NCBI RefSeq assembly: GCF_038594945.1 | Contig: NZ_JBCFYD010000002.1 | Coordinates: forward strand, 1,054,001 to 1,118,000 | Length of the DNA stretch: 64,000 nucleotides | Reading direction: 5' to 3' | From: Fodinibius sp. Rm-B-1B1-1 | GTDB lineage: Bacteria; Bacteroidota; Rhodothermia; Balneolales; Balneolaceae | Shown: positions 17,824 through 26,400 of the stretch, piece by piece | Layout: each line of letters begins with the position of its first letter | Position numbering within the stretch: position 1 is the stretch's first letter | The notes under the pieces: model-generated | The model's input: the letters and a program-made list of their open reading frames with translations, nothing else | Database searches by the model: none | What the model was told of the DNA's origin: nothing | Position numbers and translations under genes: made by a program

Positions 17824-18446
17824 ATTTTTCAGCTATAGATCGAGACCAGCTTAAAGGTCAGTTCATCTCATTTTTAAAACGATGGTGGGCATCCCTGATT
17901 ATGCTGCCATTTATGTTCTATTCGATCCATCAGGTCTACTGGGCGCTTAATTATAACATTTTCTTTGCCGTCAATTATAGTTACCCGTTTCCCCTCGATA
18001 TTATCTATCTCTTTGTGGATACCTTTATTTTGATTGTCCACGAGGCAGGACATACTTTTTTTGGTCTACTCGGCTGGCGGTTTTTGACCATCCTTGGTGG
18101 ATCTCTTTTTCAAGTATTGTTACCACTGGCCATTGTTCTCTTTTTCTGGATCAATAGGAAATCTATTGGGCTCCAGTTTTCTTTTCTGCTGCTTGGTTTT
18201 AGCTGGCTGGATGTAGCAACCTATGCCGCTGATGGCAGTGCGCGCCAATTGCCTCTCATTGGTGGACTGGGAAAAGAATCTCACGACTGGTATAATTTGT
18301 TGGTTCGGATGGATGCCCTCGAATACGATATGACCTATGGATTAACTTTTATTGCCATAGGAATAGCCTGTTACCTTGCAGCAATTCTCATCCCCTTCTT
18401 CTATCGCAATTATAAATCAGTTGATCTCGACCTACAATTAGATTAA
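17820..18446 (+). CDS. integral membrane protein with HEAGH motif (M50B-like)
   Basis: The 208-residue protein has about five hydrophobic segments. The third starts with LIVHEAGHTFFGLLG (H74, E75, H78), the HExxH zinc site in a membrane context used by M50/M50B peptidases. A later segment, FSWLDVATYAADG, offers acidic residues that could complete a metal site. It is not certain that it is a protease. It overlaps the glycosyltransferase gene by 4 bp, which suggests a common job at the membrane. I do not recognise a named family beyond the M50-like motif. Confidence 0.65.
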   Translation: MNFSAIDRDQLKGQFISFLKRWWASLIMLPFMFYSIHQVYWALNYNIFFAVNYSYPFPLDIIYLFVDTFILIVHEAGHTFFGLLGWRFLTILGGSLFQVLLPLAIVLFFWINRKSIGLQFSFLLLGFSWLDVATYAADGSARQLPLIGGLGKESHDWYNLLVRMDALEYDMTYGLTFIAIGIACYLAAILIPFFYRNYKSVDLDLQLD

Positions 18447-18527
18447 CATTTTGATAGTCCCACAAACGTAACTCTGGCATATTCTGTTATTGCATTGAAT
18501 TATTCCTGCTAAAACACTCACTGTTTT

Positions 18528-19454
18528 ATGAATTTTATTCGAACGATATTGTCCCCAATTATCGGAATATTTGTTCTGGCATTTATTGTTCTGTCCTGTA
18601 ATTTTGAACCAAATCCTTCTTCCGAGTACGTAAAAGAAGTTAATGACTGGCACCAGAAACGAATCAATAATCTTAAAGGCCCCGAAGATTGGCTAAAGCT
18701 GGCAGGATTATTCGAGATTCACGAGGGAACTCATACCTTTGGTTCCGACTCTACCAATGATATTATCTTTCCTTCCAAAGCGGCTCCTGAAATTGGGACA
18801 ATTACAAAAAATGACACAATTGTTACTGTAGAAATAAATGATGATGTTACCGTCACCCAGCAACAGGATACCGTTACTAAGATAACAATGACACCTGGTA
18901 ATGCTCGTTCAGGCACGGTATTAGCACATCAATCATTTCGCTGGTACCTCCTTGACCGACGAGGCATGCATTACATCCGGCTTGTGGATGAGAAACATCC
19001 TAATATTAGAAATTTTGATGGAATTGAACGCTTTCCAATAAAGCCAACATGGAAGATCAAGGCTCAATTTAATGCTTTTGATGAGCCTCGTTCCATTATC
19101 GTTCCCGATGTATTAAACGAAGGGATGCCAGATACCCTTTATGGCATGCTTGAATTTACGATTGATGGCAAAGAATACAGCCTGGCTCCACTCAATCATC
19201 CCGAAAAAGACGATAAGTTTTTCATCATCTATGGGGATAAAACAAATGGCGAAACGACCTATGGAGGTGGCAAGTACATCTATATCCCCACACCAAATGA
19301 AGACGGTATAACGTATCTCGATTTCAACAAATCCTATAATCCACCGTGTGTGTTCACCGAATTTGCCACCTGTCCCCTGCCGCCGGCACAGAACCGTTTA
19401 CCAATAGCCATTCCTGCGGGAGAAAAAATGTTTGAAAACGCTCAAAGCTATTAA
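18528..19454 (+). CDS. DUF1684 lipoprotein
   Basis: The 308-residue product starts with a membrane segment ending in FIVLSC, a lipobox, so it is likely an envelope lipoprotein. The remainder is the DUF1684 fold: EDWLKLAGLFEIHEGTHTFG near the N-terminus and the family's conserved C-terminal block DFNKSYNPPCVFTEFATCPL, then PPAQNRLPIAIPAGE. Function is not established. It lies 81 bp after the M50-like gene and 1 bp before the methyltransferase gene. Confidence 0.85.
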   Translation: MNFIRTILSPIIGIFVLAFIVLSCNFEPNPSSEYVKEVNDWHQKRINNLKGPEDWLKLAGLFEIHEGTHTFGSDSTNDIIFPSKAAPEIGTITKNDTIVTVEINDDVTVTQQQDTVTKITMTPGNARSGTVLAHQSFRWYLLDRRGMHYIRLVDEKHPNIRNFDGIERFPIKPTWKIKAQFNAFDEPRSIIVPDVLNEGMPDTLYGMLEFTIDGKEYSLAPLNHPEKDDKFFIIYGDKTNGETTYGGGKYIYIPTPNEDGITYLDFNKSYNPPCVFTEFATCPLPPAQNRLPIAIPAGEKMFENAQSY

Positions 19455-19455
19455 G

Positions 19456-20196
19456 ATGTCGGAAAAACGATTCTCCAAACAGGCTGATCTCTATGCAAAG
19501 TATCGTCCCACCTACCCGGAGGAGATGTACCAATACATTTTTAAGCATCTTAACGACCAACGGGCTGCCTGGGACTGTGCTACCGGCTCCGGACAAGTGG
19601 CTGGTTACTTATCTGATTATTTTGATAAGGTTTGGGCAAATGACATAAGTGAAGAACAGCTCCAGTTTGCTCCCCAAAAAGAAAATATCACCTATTTAAA
19701 TACACCTGCTGAAACGTCTGGATTGCCCAAGAATACGTTTAATCTGATCACCATTGCCCAAGCTATCCACTGGCTCGACTTTAAAGCCTTTTATAAAGAA
19801 GTCCGTAGAACTGCTCGCGAAAACGCTCTTTTAGCAGTTATTGGTTATGGGATGATTCGCATTTCGAATGAGCTTAATCCCATTATTGACCAATTATACG
19901 AGCATGCATTCGGGCAATATTTTAACGAAAACAGAACGTATCTCGACCAGCGATACCAAACAATTCCCTTCCCTTTCGATGAGATTAAAACGCCAAAATT
20001 TTCCAGAACCTATAAATGGACTATTGATCAGTTAGCAGGCTACTTCAACAGCTGGTCTGCCGTTCAAAAAATTAAATCTGAGCACGACTATAATCCAGTT
20101 GATAAAACTATTGCACAATTAAAGTCACAATTAACTAATATGGAAGCCATTAATGTAACATTTCCCATTTTTATGCGGTTGGGTCGAATCCACTAA
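19456..20196 (+). CDS. class I SAM-dependent methyltransferase
   Basis: This methyltransferase of about 246 residues has motif [19 protein letters not shown] and the acidic strand [14 protein letters not shown], followed by [20 protein letters not shown], a pattern typical of the trans-aconitate/small-molecule methyltransferase group. The substrate is unknown. The open frame begins at an ATG inside the DUF1684 gene (19432), but the ATG at 19456, 1 bp after that gene's stop, is the more likely start. The 3' end overlaps endonuclease IV by 4 bp in the convergent orientation. Confidence 0.85.
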   Translation: MSEKRFSKQADLYAKYRPTYPEEMYQYIFKHLNDQRAAWDCATGSGQVAGYLSDYFDKVWANDISEEQLQFAPQKENITYLNTPAETSGLPKNTFNLITIAQAIHWLDFKAFYKEVRRTARENALLAVIGYGMIRISNELNPIIDQLYEHAFGQYFNENRTYLDQRYQTIPFPFDEIKTPKFSRTYKWTIDQLAGYFNSWSAVQKIKSEHDYNPVDKTIAQLKSQLTNMEAINVTFPIFMRLGRIH

Positions 20197-21035
20197 TCTA
20201 TCATATCATAAAGCATTGCAATCTCTTGGGGCCATCGTTCAGTATTGGGCGTTTCAAGAATCATTGGAATGTCATCAAATCGCGGATCATTCATCAGCAG
20301 TTCAAATCCTTTTAAACCAATTTTTCCTTCACCGATATTGTCATGGCGATCTAAACGACTACCCAACGGTTTTTGAGAATCGTTTAGATGTATTCCCTTC
20401 AGATATTCAATCCCAATCATGCTCTCAAATTCATCAACCATCTGCCTAAATCCCTCTTCCGTTGAGAGATCATAGCCAGCTGCAAAAGCATGGCATGTAT
20501 CAATACATACGCCAACCCGACTTTTATCTTCAACGCCATCAATAATTCGAGCAAGGTATTCAAACCTAAACCCCACGCTGGTCCCCTGACCCGCCGTATT
20601 TTCAATAACAGCGGTGACCCCGCTGGTTTTATCCAATGCCCAATTTAATGATTCTGCATTACGATCCAGGCAATCTTCTACACTCATTTTATCTAAGTGG
20701 TTACCCGGATGAAAATTAAGCAACCTTATTCCTAACTGCTCACACCGCTGCAGCTCATCCAGAAAAGCATTACGTGACTTCTGCAACTGTTTTTCTTCTG
20801 GGTGGCCAAGATTGATCAAATAGCTGTCATGTGGCATTACCTGATCCATCGTGTAACCAAATTCTGCGCAGGCTTCCTTAAATCCCTCAATATTCTCTTT
20901 GGTAAGTGGTGGACCTTCCCACCGGCGCTGATTCTTCGTAAACAAAGCAAATGCTTTAGCTCCTATATCATGAGCACGCTTTGGTACATTTTCAACGCCA
21001 CCGGCAGCACTAACATGCGCTCCAACATATTTCAT
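20193..21035 (-). CDS. nfo: deoxyribonuclease IV (AP endonuclease)
   Basis: Endonuclease IV cleaves DNA 5' to abasic sites in base excision repair. The 280-residue TIM barrel shows the zinc-site series: [73 protein letters not shown] (as two adjoining motifs) and MILETPN. All metal ligands appear present. Upstream is a 120-bp gap to DUF1761; the gene may have its own promoter there. Confidence 0.95.
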   Translation of the reverse strand: MKYVGAHVSAAGGVENVPKRAHDIGAKAFALFTKNQRRWEGPPLTKENIEGFKEACAEFGYTMDQVMPHDSYLINLGHPEEKQLQKSRNAFLDELQRCEQLGIRLLNFHPGNHLDKMSVEDCLDRNAESLNWALDKTSGVTAVIENTAGQGTSVGFRFEYLARIIDGVEDKSRVGVCIDTCHAFAAGYDLSTEEGFRQMVDEFESMIGIEYLKGIHLNDSQKPLGSRLDRHDNIGEGKIGLKGFELLMNDPRFDDIPMILETPNTERWPQEIAMLYDMID

Positions 21036-21155
21036 ATCTAAACTATTTCACTTCGACTTATAACCTTAGTAAATAGCCGATAAGAAAAGAAAGATTCCCG
21101 AAAGAGCAAACCCTCAGACATTTTAACATCCTAAGGACTTACGAAAACTATTTTA

Positions 21156-21575
21156 TTATGTCCAAGCTCCTAAAATTAGTCCCATTATTGTAAAAGCAAT
21201 CGTCCAATATCCCCCGTTTATGAAAATATATTTCCACGATTTCCTCTCATATAAACTATTTACTGCAAGAGCAAAGAATATCCATCCAAATCCAGTCAAA
21301 AAACCATAAAAGGCTCCCGTTGTGGCTGTCATTGTTTCAGCTGCCTCCGGCGACCCAGTTAAAAACATGGCCAGGTTAAAGGCCATGATGAATTCAAAAA
21401 TAAAAGCTAACCCGAAAATCTTAGCCATATTTCCCTCTTGCAGATCCTCTTCTGTAAACCCTACGGCAGCCATCCACGCCTTGCCAAATAATGGTCCATA
21501 CCAAAGCCAACCGACCAAAAATGTTGATAGTGTTGCGACCAGTACTGCCAATAAATTAATACTTGAAAAGTCCAT
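21156..21575 (-). CDS. DUF1761 small membrane protein
   Basis: This 139-residue, four-helix membrane protein has the DUF1761 hallmark FLVGWLWYGPLFGKAWM near the N-terminus and GFLTGFGWIFFALAVNSLYE later. No function is known for the family. The start at 21575 is the family-typical position. It heads a leftward unit with nfo (gap 120 bp); upstream lies the gene-free region with the structured RNA. Confidence 0.82.
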   Translation of the reverse strand: MDFSSINLLAVLVATLSTFLVGWLWYGPLFGKAWMAAVGFTEEDLQEGNMAKIFGLAFIFEFIMAFNLAMFLTGSPEAAETMTATTGAFYGFLTGFGWIFFALAVNSLYERKSWKYIFINGGYWTIAFTIMGLILGAWT

Positions 21576-21800
21576 AGTTGTATCCCCTTTATTTAATGTT
21601 ATTAACCAATTAAATATTACTCAACCTGCAATAAAATTTATAATAATTTTTATTAACCCCATAACAGCCAGTTGATTAACAAAATATTCAACACAAGTTA
21701 TAAGGGATAATCACTCTTCTTTTCCATGTAAGATAAACCGCTACAGCTCATTAATCTTTTCACTTACTTACAAATGTTTTCTAATCAGTTATACTTTTAA
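21576..21800. other. gene-free region with a possible RNA-gene promoter
   Basis: These 225 bp contain the promoter region of the leftward DUF1761 gene and, at the right end, a possible rightward promoter: CTTACA (21767-21772), 17 bp, TATACT (21790-21795). The second box also fits the Bacteroidota -7 pattern TAnnTTT loosely. It would start the structured RNA described next. No ORF is convincing here. Confidence 0.35.
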
Positions 21801-21824
21801 CAGAGAGAGATTGACATATTGAAA

Positions 21825-22064
21825 TTGCACGGCCTGACAATTGCTACGGCAAGAGAAGGGCAAGCTTAAAATAACCGTAAGCTTCTTCTTAGAGATTAAC
21901 CTGACTAAGGCGACTCAAGTGGCGTGCAACGGTTTTAAAACTGTCGGTATTTATATACCGACATAAAGCCAACAGTTGAGGGTGCTTCGAAATATCGGAG
22001 TTGAGATTATACCTCCATTACTTTTTTTGGGGAATTCCAAAAGAAGGAAACTGTTGGCTTTTTT
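21825..22064 (+). ncRNA. candidate structured non-coding RNA with intrinsic terminator
   Basis: A series of helices follows in order. TTGCACG (21825-21831) closes with CGTGCAA (21923-21929) around a hairpin, AGAAG..AAGCTTA / TAAGCTT-CTTCT (21854-21889). TGTCGGTAT (21942-21950) pairs perfectly with ATACCGACA (21955-21963) over a TTAT loop. GCCAACAGTT (21968-21977) pairs perfectly with AACTGTTGGC (22049-22058) and encloses two more hairpins, then six T residues (22059-22064). The last domain is therefore a three-way junction whose closing stem doubles as an intrinsic terminator. There is no ORF and the next gene is convergent, so this is more likely a free small RNA than a leader. It matches no RNA family I can name with confidence; the 3' domain partly resembles a TPP riboswitch. 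Confidence 0.6.
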
Positions 22065-22165
22065 ATTTGCCATATCCAACCTTCCGAGATACGCTGCTTC
22101 TTGATAGTACACAATGACAAGGCTCTTGATAGGATAAAAATGTTACGGTCAAAAATCTTTATCCC

Positions 22166-23299
22166 CTAAAAAATAAAGTTGGTCGCCTGTTTTGTGTCCT
22201 CTTCCGCTTTTTTACCTGATGATGATACAGATAAGCTTGTCAACGCCCGGGCGATATCTTCGGATGGATAATAGGCCTTAACAATTCCTTTCATCATAGC
22301 CTTTAGTGGTAGGATGGGAGCAATAGCTGTTCTCGGATCCTCCACAATCACTTGTCCACCCTGCTTGTGGATTGCCTCCATACCCGCCAGGCCGTCTCTA
22401 CCGCATCCACTCAGCAACACTCCCATCACCTTGCTACCTCCTGCACGTGCCGCAGATCGAAAAAGCACATCGATAGAGGGACGCATACTATGTTCTCTGG
22501 CTCCACGATACACTGTTGCTACATATTTGTTGAGGCCAGACTTTGACACCTCACACTGATATCCTCCGGGCGCAATATATACAGATCCTGGTAACAGCTG
22601 CGCTCCATCCTCCATCTCCTGCACCGAAATAGCACAAGCTCTATCAAGATTTGTTGTTAAATATTTGGTAAATACCCGGGGCAAATGCTGGACTATTACA
22701 ATGGGAAAATCCAAATCAACAGGTAAGTTACCCAACATGTTAAACAGTGATTGCACACCTCCTGTACAACCTCCCATCACTGTTATTTCAATTGACTGAT
22801 CTTCTAAAGAACCACTATGAAGATCTTCAAAACTTTTTTGTGGATGGATATATGACTCCAAAATGCCTTTATTCAAATTATCATAGGTTCCAATTTTACG
22901 GATGGCTTTTAACAACGGCTGAAGTCGCTTTTCGAGATGTCGTTCAGCAAACAAAATTAGATTTTCCGTTTCTGGCTTTGTGATAAAGTCAATAGCACCA
23001 AGTCTTAATGAGGTGATCGCGGCCTGTGCCCCCTCTTCATCACGGGGACTTAACACCACTATTGGCAACTGTGCAAATGCCGATTTCAATCGCTGCAATT
23101 TGTCAAGTCCATTCCCTTCAATACTCTGGATACTCAGCAAAACAATATCGGGCTGTTTTTCTTTAGTGCATGTCACGACATCCTCACATTCACCATCTGA
23201 CCAAAACACGCGGAACTCTTGATGCTTTTGTAAAATGGTGGTAATTGCCCTTCTAACTAAGATATCGTTATCAATGATAAGAACAGTAATTGGCTCCAT
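22166..23299 (-). CDS. CheB-like protein with pseudo-receiver and Cys in place of catalytic Ser
   Basis: The 377-residue protein has the CheB layout: receiver domain (about 1-120), linker, then the methylesterase domain (about 170-360). The receiver keeps the acidic pair D10/D12, but the phospho-acceptor Asp is replaced by S56 (IVLLSIQS). In the esterase domain the GASTGG nucleophile motif reads GGCTGG, with C178 where CheB has Ser; H205 (VQHLP) and D302 (GCGRDGLAG) of the triad remain. It could be a thiol esterase, a deamidase or a non-enzymatic regulator. No cheR, cheA or chemoreceptor gene is near. It follows the glucan synthase gene by 120 bp, so it is probably not a chemotaxis protein. 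Confidence 0.85.
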   Translation of the reverse strand: MEPITVLIIDNDILVRRAITTILQKHQEFRVFWSDGECEDVVTCTKEKQPDIVLLSIQSIEGNGLDKLQRLKSAFAQLPIVVLSPRDEEGAQAAITSLRLGAIDFITKPETENLILFAERHLEKRLQPLLKAIRKIGTYDNLNKGILESYIHPQKSFEDLHSGSLEDQSIEITVMGGCTGGVQSLFNMLGNLPVDLDFPIVIVQHLPRVFTKYLTTNLDRACAISVQEMEDGAQLLPGSVYIAPGGYQCEVSKSGLNKYVATVYRGAREHSMRPSIDVLFRSAARAGGSKVMGVLLSGCGRDGLAGMEAIHKQGGQVIVEDPRTAIAPILPLKAMMKGIVKAYYPSEDIARALTSLSVSSSGKKAEEDTKQATNFIF

Positions 23300-23420
23300 A
23301 ATGTGGGGAAATGGGGATGTATATATTGCAATTCAGTTGTAAATGTATCTATTGCATTCTCCAACCTCTGTACGTTCAGCGAGCATGGCAATGTAGTAAT
23401 TTCTACCACCCCAACATTAT

Positions 23421-26400
23421 TTAAGTTCCTCCTTTTATCGATGGATGAACGTCAATCTTTAAAAGATGTTGGCCCGGAGTATTTGGGATTTTACACTGCA
23501 CCGTCCGCTTATTAGCAGATATAGATTTTCCATCAAGAGTCACCACAAAATCACCCTCCGATAATTTATCAGGGTTATGAACTTGTACCACCAATTCAGA
23601 ATCCGGGAATATATTTTTAATACAACACTCATAACGTTTCCAATTGGGGTGCAAACAAGGCGTAATATTTAAACGGTCTCCTCCTACAATTTTTATTCCC
23701 AAAATAGACTCCAGGATCACACGATACATCCACCCAGCCGACCCGGTGTACCACGTCCAACCGCCCATCCCGATCAAGGGAGGCTCTCCATATATATCAG
23801 CAGCAACAGTATAGGGCTCAACCTGATAACGTTCGACATCTATTTTTTTTCGAGCATGATTTATGGGTAGTAACATTTTCATAAAAGAAATTGCTTTCTC
23901 CATTTTACCTGACTCGGCAAACGCCTTTATCAACCACAATGCCGCATGCGTATATTGTCCACCGTTCTCCCGCACCCCGGGAATATAGCCTTTAATATAT
24001 CCCGGATTTTTATCAGTCTGATCGAAGGCCGGCGTTAATAGTTTGATCATTCCCTCTTCTTCGAAAACAAGTTCCTGTTCAGCTGATTGCAATGCTTTTG
24101 CAACTTTTGATGGAGTTCCCGCGCCAGAAATTACCGACCATGCTTGAGCAATGAGATCAATACGGCATTCGTCGTTTTGGGCAGATCCGAGGGGCGTCCC
24201 ATCATCATAGTAAGCCCGACGGTACCAGTTTCCATCCCAACCTTCGTTATTCAATCTTTTTCTTAACTTTTTTTGATAGGCCTGATACTTGCGAAGCCGT
24301 TTACTGTCCTCTTTACTTTCTACAAACGGGATGAAATCGGTGAGAATAGCATATAGGAAAAATCCAAGCCATACACTTTCTCCCTTCCCCTTTAAGCCAA
24401 CACGGTTCATCCCATCATTCCAATCCCCTCCTCCAATAAGTGGCAACCCATGCGGACCTTCGGTTAATGATCGATCAATCGTCCGGCAGCAATGCTCATA
24501 TAAACTTGCCTGTTCGCCGGACACTTCTGGATGTAGGTAGGCTTCATGCTCCCCTTCATACAATGATCGACCAGTCAGAAATGAAACCTCCTCCTCTAAC
24601 ACAGCCTCATCCCCCGTATGAGCAATATAAAAAGCAGTTACATAGGGTAACCACAACAGATCATCCGTTATTAGCGAACGAATTCCCCGATCTGTTGGTG
24701 GATGCCACCAGTGCAGCACATCTCCCTCCTCAAACTGATGTGCTGCATGCAACAAAATCTGCTCCCTCGTTAGCTGGGGAGCAAGATAGCAGGCCGCCGT
24801 AGCATCCTGCAGCTGGTCGCGAAACCCAAATGCTCCACCCGCTTGGTAAAAGCCCGAGCGTCCCCACATGCGGCAGGCAATATTCTGATATTCCAACCAC
24901 CCATTCATCAATATATTGATATCTGGCTCGGGTGTTTTTACCTGTACCCCTTCTAACATTGTTCGCCAAAACGCTTTAACATCAGATAGTGAGCTTGTCA
25001 CCGCATTTTGTGACTGCAATCCTGAAATAATTTTCTGGGCTTCTTCTTCACTTTCGACTTCTCCCAAGTAAAAAGTAAGGGCTATTGACTCACCCGATTT
25101 TAAAGTAAACGAACACTTTGAGGCCCCACAAGACTCAAAGCCAATCCCGAAACGGGCATTGAGTTCCTCTCCATGCACTACCGCCTCAGGATGAGCTAAA
25201 CTATTATTACGCCCTATAAATCCACTCCGATCAGCAGAGAAACTTATATTCTCAACGCCTTTATTAGCAAAAAATCCAGCAAAAGCCACGCGCCCAGCAA
25301 ACTCATTATTGTAGTAATTACGGGCGAAAATGGCATGAAGCGACTCATCAACAGTAGTAAAAATATGTCGGGTCGCATCTTCCCTGAAAATACCGAGCAC
25401 CCAGTCAATATACCGGAAGAGGGTTAGCTCTTTATCCATCAAGTCCTCATTAACAAGCTGCAATCGCATAAACTTGATCGGCTTATCTTTATCAACCCAC
25501 GTGGTAAGCTCTTGGCTGATATTAAGGGTCTTACTGCTATATGTGGAATAGCCGTGTCCATGGCAAACTTTATAAAATGAACTTCCTGGAACGGGTTGAG
25601 GCAATGGCGACCAAAACAGTTGCTCCTTTTCATCACGCAGATAAATAGCTTCGCCCGAGGGATCTGTAATTGCATCATTCGACCACGGAGTGAGCTTATT
25701 CTCCCTGCTGTTACGACTCCATGTGTAGGATGATCCCTTCTCAGTTGTTAAAAAGCCAAATTGCGGATTTGTAATCACATTAATCCATGGAGCAGGTGGA
25801 AACACCAAGACTCCCGAATCAGGATCTGAACAAATGGTGATAATATATTCTTTACCATTGGCTGAAAATCCTCCATAATCATTATAAAATAGCAAGTTAT
25901 CAGCTATCTCGCTTGAACCATTCTTGGATGCCACAGTTGTTACAGGGTGATAAATCTTATCTGTAGTGGTGGGCTTTACGCTAATCACCCGCTTCAATTG
26001 TTGCAGGCTGGGCAATTTTCCTTTAAGGACTACATGTGCAACAGTATCAATCAAAATTTGATCCTCCCTGCTCATCTCATCCCCGCGAAGAATAAAAATG
26101 CCTCCCTTATCTCTATTTGCGTAATGCTCAGAGGTATGTTGAATCTGCTGATGTATTAATTCTTGCAGTTCATTAACGTATGATGGCGGATGATCATTAA
26201 TAAATACCAAATCGATTTTTAATCCTCGTTGACGCCAAAATTGATGGGCCTTAAGCAAGAGTGTTACCTCCCGGATAAATTTCTTGTCATCAATGTGGTA
26301 GGCTAAAATTGGCACATCCCCTGAAAGGCCATGCGCCCAAAGGGCAGATTGTGTTTTCCTGTTTTGCTTTAAGATGTTTTCATCGGCCCGCAATAATTCG

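Noticed and set aside
21322-21675. 117-codon rightward ORF over the DUF1761 gene
   Set aside because: It is antisense to a clear membrane protein gene and has no recognisable features.
21900-22070. A full TPP riboswitch call
   Set aside because: Only the pyrimidine-binding half matches; the pyrophosphate arm motifs ACCUGAU and GCG are absent and no thiamine gene follows, so I report it as a resemblance only.
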